Assembly: GCA_015522625.1 (NCBI GenBank)
Contig: WALX01000133.1
Span: 1-35,722 of the forward strand
Reading direction: 5' to 3'
Length of the DNA stretch: 35,722 nucleotides
Origin: Candidatus Hestiella sp.
GTDB taxonomy: Archaea > Thermoproteota > Thermoprotei_A > Sulfolobales > Acidilobaceae
A model generated the notes under the pieces. The model was not told where the DNA came from and did not search any database. It saw only the letters and a list, made by a program, of their open reading frames with translations. Positions 1 through 6,218 of this stretch are shown here, one piece after another; within the stretch, counting starts at the first letter, position 1; the number at the start of each line of letters is the position of its first letter. A program made the translations under genes and the position numbers.

Positions 1-158
1 GAACCGCTCATCATACAGGGAGGCCTTGCACCTAAACGCCAAAGGATCCACCCAGCCTCTAGTGCAATAACAAGTTTATTAAGGATATGATAACTAAGTT
101 ATTTTAAAGGTATTTATGCCGAAAGCTAAAACTCATGACCTCACTTAGTGGTGTTCTA
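1..158. other. Edge region, possibly containing a truncated coding end
   Basis: No complete gene fits here. Read on the minus strand, bases 1-60 give an open, protein-like stretch (RGWVDPLAFRCKASLYDERF) that runs off the left edge. It may be the start or a fragment of a gene lying mostly outside the window, but I do not recognise it. Bases 61-158 are AT-rich and show no convincing gene; they also do not encode the missing catalytic part of the recombinase fragment next to them. Confidence 0.25.
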
Positions 159-611
159 TCAAGCCGTGAGCGACCTCTTATACACTACAACTTTCTCTTC
201 AAACAAATTCTTGTAGTACTTGGTTGTATCTTCTCTTTTCACCTTCTTCTTTTTGTATTCTCTCAAGAACCCCTCAAACCCCTGATCCCAGCTTAAGACA
301 ACATCGCTAGGGAATAAACCCATCACCTTATTTACATCCTCCTTAACAATGCCCATACTTCGTAGTAGTTTGGTAGTGCCTAGGACTTCCCTAAACTCCT
401 TTTCGCTAATAAGCAATAGCAAGATTTTTAGTCTGTTATCATCGATTTTTGATTGTCTGTTCATCGACCTCCACATCATAACCCTGCTAATATCTAAGGC
501 TCTCTGAACCTCTGCCTTACATTTCTTACCTATCACATAATCTAACAACTTGTACCTATCCTCATCACCTATTTTACTTAGATCTAACTTCTCATACCAC
601 TCCCCACTCAT
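159..611 (-). pseudogene. Tyrosine recombinase (archaeal integrase), N-terminal fragment
   Basis: The 150-residue product looks like the N-terminal part of integrases found in crenarchaeal viruses and plasmids. A helix-turn-helix-like region (about residues 20-60, with ALDISRVMMWRSMNR) is followed by the start of the core-binding domain (DTTKYYKNLF, about residues 127-137). The reading frame then runs into an unrelated tail (VYKRSLTA) and stops. The catalytic domain with its R..HxxR..Y residues is absent here and from the remaining bases to the window edge. A GGGGGAT ribosome-binding site precedes the ATG at 611. The fragment ends before the catalytic half, so it should not recombine DNA by itself. 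It may be either a decayed integrase or the Int(N) half of an SSV-type gene split by integration. It lies 112 bases from the tRNA-derived repeat at 723, which supports a link to tRNA-targeted integration. The family call rests on remembered sequence patterns, not a search. Confidence 0.6.
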
Positions 612-662
612 ATCCCCCAGATTTCATATCAGCGGATATCATCAGATATAAGTGTTTCATTT

Positions 663-710
663 TCTCACATAAATACTGAAATGGATTTTCTCAAGGTCTT
701 TCATGTGAGA
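663..710. repeat. 8-bp inverted repeat beside the att copy
   Basis: TCTCACAT at 663-670 is matched by ATGTGAGA at 703-710. An 11-base direct repeat, ACTGAAATGGA, also occurs at 675-685 and 716-726, the second copy running into the tRNA-derived repeat. Such small repeats beside an attachment site could be recombinase arm sites or a terminator hairpin for the flanking sequence. No function is shown. Confidence 0.4.
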
Positions 711-722
711 GGTGAACTGAAA

Positions 723-770
723 TGGAGCCGCCGGCGGGATTCGAACCCGCGACCACTGGCTTACAAGGCC
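723..770 (-). repeat. att copy: 3' fragment of tRNA-Thr (48-bp direct repeat, left)
   Basis: These 48 bases are identical to 2336-2383, the 3' part of tRNA-Thr(TGT), from the anticodon arm through the T arm, acceptor strand and the encoded CCA. Beyond 770 the sequence diverges completely from the tRNA gene, so this copy cannot make a tRNA. A detached tRNA 3' fragment is the classic footprint of site-specific integration into a tRNA gene, which leaves an intact tRNA at one end and a partial copy at the other. Confidence 0.92.
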
Positions 771-1200
771 CTGAGATATAAATACTGGCGTTTCAGCCAA
801 CATTATTAGTGAAACATTTATGCAAAATTGATTATTAAGACGTGTAATCATATATGTCTACTGAAATATTACCTTAGACATGACATATCGTTAAAAGAGC
901 ATGAAGTCTCAGAAATCTTTCATAGTCTCCCTGGAACACGTATGCTACTATACGCAAGTATATGCTCTCTTCAGTCTTCATATTCCATCTCTACTCCATT
1001 CCAGACCTGAGCGACATACTGGCATAATTTCTTTCAAGACATTCCTTCATGAGGTGTTAGTAGTGCTCGCGGATGTGTCACTATCTCAGACTTGCTGAGT
1101 CATGTTTGTAGGCGAAATCGATATTAGGACTTTCGGCAACTTGAGAACCTACATTAAACTACAGTAAGCGAGCTCATGTAAGCGTAAGTGCTCACGAGGG
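771..1200. other. Element interior with no convincing gene
   Basis: The 430 bases between the left att copy and the vapB promoter contain only short overlapping open frames with compositionally odd translations. I see no recognisable domain and no good ribosome-binding site. It is probably decayed element DNA. Confidence 0.4.
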
Positions 1201-1241
1201 TCTTTAAGGTTTGGGTGAGTATTTACTCTTTGGAGGGGTGA
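1201..1241 (+). promoter_or_regulatory. Putative vapBC promoter and ribosome-binding site
   Basis: TCTTTAAG at 1201-1208 resembles an archaeal TATA box, and the strong ribosome-binding site GGAGGGGTGA lies at 1232-1241, just ahead of the ATG at 1247. The RBS is what decides the antitoxin start. Confidence 0.45.
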
Positions 1242-1246
1242 TTGTG

Positions 1247-1474
1247 ATGAGTAGTAAACCAAAAACCATCACGGTTAGGCTACCTCCGTGGGTCTCAGAG
1301 GAGGAGGCCCGGAGAGCTATAGAGGAGGTAGTAGCGAAGCTCTGGGGTCGGATTAGTATCGAAGAGGTTAGAGTGAAACTCGGCGTGAAGAGGGAGCAGC
1401 TATTAGAGGATATTGAGGTGGGAGAATACGACGTAAAAGAGTTACGTAGACATGAGAGGGAGCGGCTATCTTGA
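1247..1474 (+). CDS. Putative antitoxin of a VapBC-type pair
   Basis: The product is about 75 residues and opens with a beta-strand-like KTITVRLPPWVS, followed by a helical charged region (SEEEARRAIEEVVAKLW) and an acidic/basic C-terminus ending RRHERERLS. The layout, a DNA-binding-like N-terminus followed by a helical tail, and the position just upstream of a PIN-domain gene both fit an antitoxin. The exact antitoxin family is not clear. ATG 1247 is chosen because GGAGG lies 10 bases upstream; GTG at 1244 is also possible. The stop codon TGA overlaps the TTG start of the toxin gene (TTGA), implying coupled translation. By analogy the protein binds and neutralises its partner and represses its own promoter. 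Confidence 0.7.
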   Translation: MSSKPKTITVRLPPWVSEEEARRAIEEVVAKLWGRISIEEVRVKLGVKREQLLEDIEVGEYDVKELRRHERERLS

Positions 1475-1815
1475 CAATATTAGATACCAGTATTGTGATA
1501 GGCCGGATCCGCGAGAGGAAGCTCATAATCGAGGATATAACTGTCGTGACTCTTGTAGAGTACCCTCGAATAGTATACTACAAACACTTCCAAGGCAACG
1601 TTATATTCCCCGTAGAGCAAGACTACCTTACCGCCCATAAACTTCAATTGCAACTACTAAAAAGAGGACAGCCTCAAGCATTCGCCGACTTACTAATAGC
1701 TTCCATAACACTAAACAGAGGAGAAAGGCTAGTAACAAGAGATAAAGATTTTAGAGTGATAGCCGAGGTAGCCTCCGAACTAGGCTATGAGTTCGAGTTA
1801 GAACTGAAAACGTGA
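1471..1815 (+). CDS. vapC: PIN-domain ribonuclease toxin (VapC family)
   Basis: The 114-residue protein has the normal size of a VapC toxin. The acidic residues expected of the PIN active site are visible: D5 in the N-terminal MTILDTS strand, E30 in TLVEYPRI, D73 in AFADLLIAS, and D91/D93 in TRDKDF. These residues bind divalent metal and cut RNA; in characterised members the target is usually tRNA or rRNA. The gene begins with TTG inside the antitoxin stop codon. It sits inside the tRNA-Thr-bounded element, where a toxin-antitoxin pair would favour retention of the element. All key residues are present, so it appears functional. Its specific RNA target cannot be told from sequence. Confidence 0.9.
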   Translation: MTILDTSIVIGRIRERKLIIEDITVVTLVEYPRIVYYKHFQGNVIFPVEQDYLTAHKLQLQLLKRGQPQAFADLLIASITLNRGERLVTRDKDFRVIAEVASELGYEFELELKT

Positions 1816-1952
1816 AGATTGAGATTGAAGACGTAAGGACATCCCGAAGAGGATGTAGCACTAATTGCAGAATGTAAGCGCGGAGTATAACATGTGGTAA
1901 AACATAACGTGATCTTCTCCTCGCTTCAAAAAGTCGGTCTTCCACGGTGGTT

Positions 1953-2005
1953 GCCTGTGTATGGTATTTTCGTTATTTTGGTAACTTTGGTAACCATACA
2001 CAGGC
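1953..2005. repeat. 13-bp inverted repeat, long hairpin
   Basis: GCCTGTGTATGGT at 1953-1965 is the exact reverse complement of 1993-2005, with a 27-base AT-rich spacer. The stem is perfect. It may be a recombination or replication site of the element, a terminator after vapC, or the ends of a tiny inserted sequence. Confidence 0.7.
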
Positions 2006-2110
2006 CCCTCCCTCATCCACCTCATCTTTGTCGGTGGTTCATCGAAAGCTACATCGACAGGTACCACTTGACCTGCCTTACGGGAAGTTAAGCATAACCT
2101 CCAGCCCCTG

Positions 2111-2157
2111 ATGGTAACCTTACTCTCATCGGTGCAGGAGAAGAGAGATGTTACCAT
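2111..2157. repeat. Imperfect hairpin (8 bp plus 5 bp stem)
   Basis: ATGGTAAC at 2111-2118 pairs with GTTACCAT at 2150-2157, and after a small bulge CTCTC at 2123-2127 pairs with GAGAG at 2143-2147. It lies in the otherwise gene-free part of the integrated element. Function unknown. Confidence 0.45.
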
Positions 2158-2335
2158 TCCTTCTTCTTATTAATAGACCTTTCCCAAGTATTTAAATGCT
2201 TCCCTAGTTGTCAAAATACATTAAATACTCAAATAAGCAGATAGTCTATATTTCCTTGAGGCTTCCATAGTAAACTGAACCAGTCCGAAGAGCTAGGTAA
2301 TCAGTTAGTTGTCAATAAGGAAACCTTATATGAAT

Positions 2336-2383
2336 TGGAGCCGCCGGCGGGATTCGAACCCGCGACCACTGGCTTACAAGGCC
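2336..2383 (-). repeat. att copy: 3' part of intact tRNA-Thr (48-bp direct repeat, right)
   Basis: Identical to 723-770. This copy belongs to the complete tRNA gene, so integration preserved tRNA function. Confidence 0.92.
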
Positions 2384-2432
2384 AGCGCTTTCGGTACCCA
2401 CGCAGGATCCTACCGGTCTGAGCTACGGCGGC
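2336..2432 (-). tRNA. tRNA-Thr(TGT) with a D-arm intron
   Basis: The acceptor strands GCCGCCG (2432-2426) and CGGCGGC pair. The anticodon arm reads CTGGC-CTTGTAA-GCCAG, giving anticodon TGT, and the T arm is GCGGG-TTCGAAT-CCCGC. CCA is encoded at 2338-2336. Pairing D-stem GCTC with GAGC requires removal of about 20 bases (2409-2390), a non-canonical intron near tRNA position 22/23. The 3' part (2336-2383) is duplicated at 723-770, marking this gene as an integration target. The intron lies outside the duplicated part, so integration leaves it undisturbed. Confidence 0.93.
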
Positions 2433-2494
2433 ACCAAGTATCTTTCACATAAAGAGGTTTTTAGCATTTACTCTCTGCCTAGAAAGAAGGTGAA

Positions 2495-3526
2495 ATGGAT
2501 TTGGGCAAGGAACAAATGGAATACTATGCATTGCTCTCTGGCTTCCATCCAACGCTTCCTAATGATGAACTTAAGGCCATACTAGAGGCAAACGACTACG
2601 AATGGAATTTCATATATAGGTTCGATGAGGTTTTCCTAATACGTGGCGAGATCGATCCTGAAAGAATAATAGAAAGAGCTGCTTATGTAAAGGAGATTGG
2701 AAGGCTCATTGCCTATTATAGCGTAGAAAGCATTGACTTCACCGGGGTAGCCCAAAAACTTAAGGTACTTAGATTAAAGGATGCAAGGGTCGATGCAATT
2801 AGGCTCAAGGGTTACTCCTCTTCACTAAGCCTAAGTAAAATAGAAATATCATTAGCAAGGGAAATAGAGAAAATAGGTATAAACGCTACTACAAAATCGA
2901 AAAACCTTGTTAGGGTAATAATTACTGAAGGCGTTGCAATATTTGGCCTTCTACTATCTAAAAAGAAAGGTACCTTCTCTAATATAAAGAAACCTTTCAA
3001 CAGGTCAGGGCAAATAGACCAGTACCTATCAAGATTGTTTCTAAACTTGTCTAGGGCTAGAAAGAACTCTACTCTTCTAGATCCATTCTGCGGTACTGGA
3101 GGCATAGTATTAGAGGCCTGCTTGCTTGGTATAGCAAGACCTCTCTGCATGGATATTAGTGAAGAAATGGTCCTTGGCTCAAAGTCAAACTTCCTTGCCC
3201 TAAATGAATGTAGATCATTTTGCATAGCAAGGCATGACGCCTCAAGGCTCCCTATAGTAGATGAAAGTGTTGATGCAATAGCCACAGATCCCCCTTACGG
3301 AAGGGCTTCAAGCACAAGGAAGATGGGGTATGATTTCATCGTTTCTGAGTTTTTGGAGGAAGCAATGAGGATATTGAAGAGGGGTTCATATATAGTTTAC
3401 GCAGGACCTTATGAAAAAAGGCCCCACTCATTTGCATTGGATAAAGGCTTCAAGCTTGTTAAGCATTACGCTATGTATGTTCACTCTGGCCTAAATAGGG
3501 AAATAGTAGTAGCTAAAAAGCCGTAA
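2495..3526 (+). CDS. trmG10: tRNA (guanine10-N2)-methyltransferase, Trm-G10 type
   Basis: The 343-residue protein has an N-terminal THUMP-like RNA-binding region (about residues 55-155) and a C-terminal class I methyltransferase domain. The AdoMet-binding motif DPFCGTGG is at 196-203, the acidic ribose-binding residue follows in CMDIS (D220), and the N2-guanine catalytic motif DPPYGRAS is at 265-272. DPPY followed by GRxS is characteristic of archaeal Trm-G10 and eukaryotic Trm11, which methylate G10 of tRNA. The start ATG follows GGTG at 2490-2493. It lies 62 bases from the start of tRNA-Thr on the opposite strand. Length is normal, and I see nothing missing. Confidence 0.9.
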   Translation: MDLGKEQMEYYALLSGFHPTLPNDELKAILEANDYEWNFIYRFDEVFLIRGEIDPERIIERAAYVKEIGRLIAYYSVESIDFTGVAQKLKVLRLKDARVDAIRLKGYSSSLSLSKIEISLAREIEKIGINATTKSKNLVRVIITEGVAIFGLLLSKKKGTFSNIKKPFNRSGQIDQYLSRLFLNLSRARKNSTLLDPFCGTGGIVLEACLLGIARPLCMDISEEMVLGSKSNFLALNECRSFCIARHDASRLPIVDESVDAIATDPPYGRASSTRKMGYDFIVSEFLEEAMRILKRGSYIVYAGPYEKRPHSFALDKGFKLVKHYAMYVHSGLNREIVVAKKP

Positions 3527-3575
3527 CGAAACAGTTAAATATCTTATAGGCGAATGTAATAATTGATAAGCAAAA

Positions 3576-3737
3576 ATGGAACAGCTATATACTATGAAAG
3601 AGGCTTCAAAGCTGCTTGGAGTTCACGTAAGAACCATTCAAAAATGGGATAGGGAAGGTAAGATTAGGTGCGTAAAAACTGTAGGGAGGAAGAGAAGGGT
3701 TCCAGAATCAAAAATAAGAAGGATTTATAAGTATTAA
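3576..3737 (+). pseudogene. IS607-type TnpA, helix-turn-helix domain only
   Basis: The 53-residue frame opens [20 protein letters not shown] and continues [12 protein letters not shown], the MerR-like DNA-binding head of IS607 serine recombinases. In intact relatives this is followed by a linker and a catalytic domain with the nucleophilic serine (YARVSS). Here the frame stops right after the wing ([10 protein letters not shown]). The remaining piece could still bind DNA, but it cannot recombine it. The tnpB remnant starts 14 bases downstream. It was missed by length cut-offs but is clear from the motif. Confidence 0.75.
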
Positions 3738-3751
3738 GAAAGTAGTGGAAA

Positions 3752-4111
3752 ATGCAAGGAAGCTCTTTGAAGACCCTTAGCTACAAGATAAAGCATGACT
3801 ATGATACTAGTGGGTTCTTGTGTAGCTATAAGCACCTCCTCCAAGAAGCAATAGATATCATTTGGGATAACATTAGTTGGGTTGAGAAGGAGCAGAGGAA
3901 GCATTATTACGTTAGGAAACCAATTCCGATAATTCCAATGCCGAGGGATTTTAAGAGAAACCTAAGAAATGTCTTGCTTAAAGATTGGGATTACGCTAAA
4001 CATTATGTAGACTCAGAAAGGGGAAAAGGCTATAATACCTCAAGCCTGATGATCCCCAAGGCTTTGATAGGCGTAAGGCTGCGAATGCCTATGAGCAACT
4101 ATCAAAGCTGA
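3752..4111 (+). pseudogene. TnpB (IS605/IS607 RNA-guided nuclease), N-terminal fragment
   Basis: Residues 1 to about 89 match the start of archaeal TnpB proteins: SYKIKHDYDTSGFLCSYKHL, the DIIWDNISW segment, and the FKRNLRN...WDYAKHYVDS block that normally precedes AIKTAYS. After HYVDS the sequence turns into an unrelated tail (ERGKGYNTSS...), marking a deletion junction near base 4018. The RuvC acidic residues and the zinc finger (about 300 residues) are gone. A second frame, open from 4036 through the DUF302 start, reads PDDPQGFDRRKAANAYEQLS and LNPLGRILSC, and may be left-over coding sequence from the far side of the deletion. Confidence 0.75.
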
Positions 4112-4167
4112 ATCCCCTAGGAAGGATTTTAAGTTGCAATGCCCTTTTTCTCAAATGGTGGCAACTG

Positions 4168-4557
4168 TTGAAAACCTATAAATCGAAATATGGATTCCAA
4201 GAACTCAAGAGGAAGGTGGAAAGCCTAATAATAAGAAACGGCATGAACATAATGGCTAGGATAGATTACAGTAGCATTGCGGAAGGCATTGGTATGAGGC
4301 TAAATAGCTCTATTCTCTACCTCTTCGGAAACCCAAGGAGGTGCACTATGATAATGAGAAACAATATGAGGGCTGGCCTTTATCTACCCCAAAAGGTACT
4401 CCTGTGGGAAGACAAAAATAAAAACTCCTTTGTTTCCTACGAACCATTAAGCGAACCTCTCTCGCAGCTTAGCGGATCTGGCAACGAATACATAAAAAGT
4501 GCAGAGGAAGTCTTAAAGGAAATAGTCTTTGAGGTCTCTACTGGAGAACCTTCTTAG
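4168..4557 (+). CDS. DUF302 family protein
   Basis: The 129-residue product shows the DUF302 pattern along its length. An opening helix ([20 protein letters not shown]) leads into [14 protein letters not shown], then [36 protein letters not shown], the stretch most typical of the family (FGNP...LPLKVLVWED...). DUF302 proteins are small soluble domains of unknown biochemical role. The TTG start at 4168 is supported by GGTGG at 4157-4161. The frame stays open upstream to 4036, so the original N-terminus may have been altered by the neighbouring transposon remnant. The 3' end overlaps the convergent phosphoglycerate mutase gene by 20 bases. Confidence 0.8.
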   Translation: MKTYKSKYGFQELKRKVESLIIRNGMNIMARIDYSSIAEGIGMRLNSSILYLFGNPRRCTMIMRNNMRAGLYLPQKVLLWEDKNKNSFVSYEPLSEPLSQLSGSGNEYIKSAEEVLKEIVFEVSTGEPS

Positions 4558-5158
4558 ACTTTATTAAAAGTTTATCCTCGTTGGAATCCCACTCGGTTTC
4601 ATAAATTATAGGTTGCCCAGTAGGTATCTCTACTTTCGGTATAACGTCTTCTGAAATGTTCTCAATGTACATAACTATTGACCTAAGGCTGTTGCCGTGC
4701 GCGACTACCAAGACATTTTTCTGGTATTTCAGGTCCATCACTATGGCATTTTTGAAGAAAGGAATAGTTCTCTTCTGAGTATCTTCAAGGCTCTCCCCAT
4801 TTGGAGGCTTCACCCTATAGCTCCTCCTCCATATCCTTACCTGCTCGTCACCATATTTCCTTGCAGTTTCGGCCTTGTTCAGACCCTGCAGGTCTCCATA
4901 GTTCCTTTCATTCAGCCTCCAATCCTTTATTACTGGCATTTTATATCCAAGAACCATCAATACTAAGTCAAGCGTTTCTATAGCCCTTTGCAAAACGCTA
5001 GTATATGCCACATCGAACTTGTAGTCCTTTAAAAGGAAACCAGCCCTTATTGCCTCCTGCCTACCCTTCTCTGTTAGAGGTACGTCAACCCAACCGGTGA
5101 ACCTGTTTTCCTTGTTCCACAAGGACTCTCCATGCCTTAGCAGGCAGAGTATTGCCAT
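4538..5158 (-). CDS. gpmA: 2,3-bisphosphoglycerate-dependent phosphoglycerate mutase
   Basis: A cofactor-dependent mutase interconverting 3- and 2-phosphoglycerate in glycolysis and gluconeogenesis in the cytoplasm. The histidine phosphatase signature [10 protein letters not shown] lies at the N-terminus (phosphorylated His9). R58 in QRAIETLD, the ERNYGDLQG loop with E84, and VAHGNSLR with His154 complete the active site. ATG 5158 is preferred over the in-frame TTG 5170 and GTG 5167 because GGTGA (5168-5164) then sits at a normal distance; the protein is 206 residues. Many archaea use the unrelated cofactor-independent type, so a GpmA-type enzyme is worth noting. Its stop lies inside the convergent DUF302 gene. 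Confidence 0.92.
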   Translation of the reverse strand: MAILCLLRHGESLWNKENRFTGWVDVPLTEKGRQEAIRAGFLLKDYKFDVAYTSVLQRAIETLDLVLMVLGYKMPVIKDWRLNERNYGDLQGLNKAETARKYGDEQVRIWRRSYRVKPPNGESLEDTQKRTIPFFKNAIVMDLKYQKNVLVVAHGNSLRSIVMYIENISEDVIPKVEIPTGQPIIYETEWDSNEDKLLIKSKKVLQ

Positions 5159-5266
5159 TTTGCTCACCAAAAATCTTTTGGATATATCTACTTAAAAGTT
5201 TTGGTATATTAATTTATTGAAACATCAGATCAAGCAGCTAAATAAAAATAGAGAGGCCCGCGCTAA

Positions 5267-5341
5267 TGCCGCGGCCGGGATTTGAACCCGGGTCACGGGC
5301 TCGAAGGGCCCGCATACTGGGCCGGGCTATACTACCGCGGC
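5267..5341 (-). tRNA. tRNA-Glu(TTC)
   Basis: The acceptor strands GCCGCGG (5341-5335) and CCGCGGC pair. The D stem GTAT/ATGC is the usual Glu type and the T arm is CCGGG-TTCAAAT-CCCGG. The anticodon arm is CGGGC-CCTTCGA-GCCCG, which places TTC at positions 34-36 and puts C rather than the near-universal U at position 33. No intron, and CCA is not encoded. The promoter lies in the 27-bp repeat just upstream. Confidence 0.9.
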
Positions 5342-5351
5342 TCCCCCAAAT

Positions 5352-5378
5352 AAGTAATCGAAAATTGTTTTAAAATGT
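5352..5378. repeat. 27-bp direct repeat, copy 1 (tRNA-Glu promoter)
   Basis: Identical to 5403-5429. On the minus strand it contains ATTTTAAAACA centred about 30 bases upstream of the tRNA-Glu 5' end, the right spacing for its TATA box. Confidence 0.85.
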
Positions 5379-5395
5379 TTCTACCTAAATGGTAA

Positions 5396-6100
5396 TCATC
5401 TAAAGTAATCGAAAATTGTTTTAAAATGTACCCTAACTATTTCTTTATTTAGCGGTAACGCAACATTGTATATAGGTATTCCCTTAAGGAAAGCAAACTT
5501 TGTTCCATTATGAGCATGGCCATGGATTGCCACATCAGGCCTAAGCTTTACGATAACCTGCTCCATTCTAGAGCTATAGAGCCAGTTATAGGCAGAGGAT
5601 CTTTCTCCCCTTAAGGTAACCTTAGAGAGGCCATAATGAGAAAGGAGGACTACTTTGTTGGCCTTCTTTCTGGCCTCCCTTAGTAATACCTCTACATTAG
5701 AGATTCTTTTCTCGTATACTTCTTTAATGTTTTTTATGTGCAACGCCTGCCACCTAGTAGGTCTTTCCAAGGCACCCGTAGTACCTACTATTGCAATCCT
5801 ACCGCCACAATCTATTGCTGTGCACTCATCAGAAAGCCAGGTTACTTCAGGATATGCTTTCCTCAGCTCCTCCCATATCTCTGAGTATTCTTCGTTCCCA
5901 AAGACTGCTATTATCTTTGTATCTGGGAATTTTTTGCTAATAATATCAAAAACAGGGCCGGCCTGTTCTTTTTCTCCTCTATCTATTATATCACCAGCTA
6001 AGAGAAAAACGCAGGGTTCTTCCTTAAGGTTTAACCTTTCCATTGATTCCCTAAACAGTTGAATATACCTTGGCGAATGTATATCGGCTGTTGCAACCAT
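5396..6100 (-). CDS. Calcineurin-like metallophosphoesterase
   Basis: The 234-residue protein contains the ordered metal-binding motifs of the superfamily: D6-x-H8 (ATADIHS), GDIID at 36-40 followed by RG, GNEE at 68-71 in place of the usual GNHD/E, SHYG in the middle of the second half, and GHAHNG near the C-terminus. These place a dinuclear metal site in a cytoplasmic phosphodiesterase or phosphatase; the substrate is not evident. The last residues (VHFKTIFDYFR) are encoded by copy 2 of a 27-bp direct repeat whose other copy lies 51 bases away as the tRNA-Glu promoter, so this C-terminus may be a recent acquisition. It appears monocistronic. Confidence 0.85.
   Translation of the reverse strand: MVATADIHSPRYIQLFRESMERLNLKEEPCVFLLAGDIIDRGEKEQAGPVFDIISKKFPDTKIIAVFGNEEYSEIWEELRKAYPEVTWLSDECTAIDCGGRIAIVGTTGALERPTRWQALHIKNIKEVYEKRISNVEVLLREARKKANKVVLLSHYGLSKVTLRGERSSAYNWLYSSRMEQVIVKLRPDVAIHGHAHNGTKFAFLKGIPIYNVALPLNKEIVRVHFKTIFDYFR
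5403..5429. repeat. 27-bp direct repeat, copy 2 (inside phosphoesterase 3' end)
   Basis: Identical to 5352-5378 and offset by 51 bases. This copy encodes most of the phosphoesterase's last ten residues. Confidence 0.85.
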
Positions 6101-6218
6101 CTTGGACCTCAGTTCTGCAATATCTCACCACCTTTCAGACTGCCCATCGTGCTTCATTGGCCCAAGAAGAATATTATGCTCAAAGCTTATTTGGTTATAA
6201 GAAAAGATTATAATCAGG

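Larger units (their letters stand above)
1816..2335. other. Right part of the element, largely non-coding
   Basis: About 520 bases separate vapC from the tRNA-Thr gene. The notable content is two inverted repeats (1953-2005 and 2111-2157). One minus-strand open frame, 1861-2157, translates to a 98-residue chain with a protein-like middle (LTSRKAGQVVPVDVAFDEPP) but no family I recognise. It lacks a clear ribosome-binding site and could be a gene fragment. Bases 2160-2335 are AT-rich with no gene. Confidence 0.4.
723..2383. mobile_element. Integrated element remnant at tRNA-Thr(TGT)
   Basis: The segment is bounded by the 48-bp direct repeat of the tRNA-Thr 3' part (723-770 and 2336-2383). It carries a VapBC-type pair, a 13-bp-stem hairpin and no recognisable replication or integration gene. 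At 1.6 kb it is too small for an autonomous element, so it is either a deletion derivative or one of several successive insertions. A recombinase fragment lies just outside the left repeat, suggesting a second, outer element that used the same tRNA. The boundaries are seen directly; the history is inferred. Confidence 0.8.
3540..4165 (+). mobile_element. Deletion derivative of an IS607-type insertion (tnpA-tnpB remnants)
   Basis: The order is a MerR-like helix-turn-helix reading frame typical of IS607 TnpA (3576-3737), then the N-terminus of a TnpB (3752 to about 4017). An unrelated stretch follows, running to the DUF302 gene. The serine-recombinase domain of TnpA and the whole RuvC nuclease part of TnpB are missing, so the element cannot move or cut DNA by itself. 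The outer boundaries are approximate; IS607 elements have no terminal inverted repeats to mark them. Confidence 0.65.

Noticed and set aside
657-851. A 64-residue minus-strand frame across the left att copy (contains SRVRIPPAAP)
   Set aside because: That peptide is the translation of the tRNA T arm and is seen wherever a tRNA gene is read as protein; no domain or ribosome-binding site supports a gene.
901-1098. A 65-residue plus-strand frame inside the integrated element
   Set aside because: No start signal, no recognisable domain, and overlapping frames are equally open; likely decayed DNA.
2812-3285. A 157-residue open frame antisense to the Trm-G10 gene
   Set aside because: It mirrors a strongly supported methyltransferase with intact motifs; it is a shadow frame.
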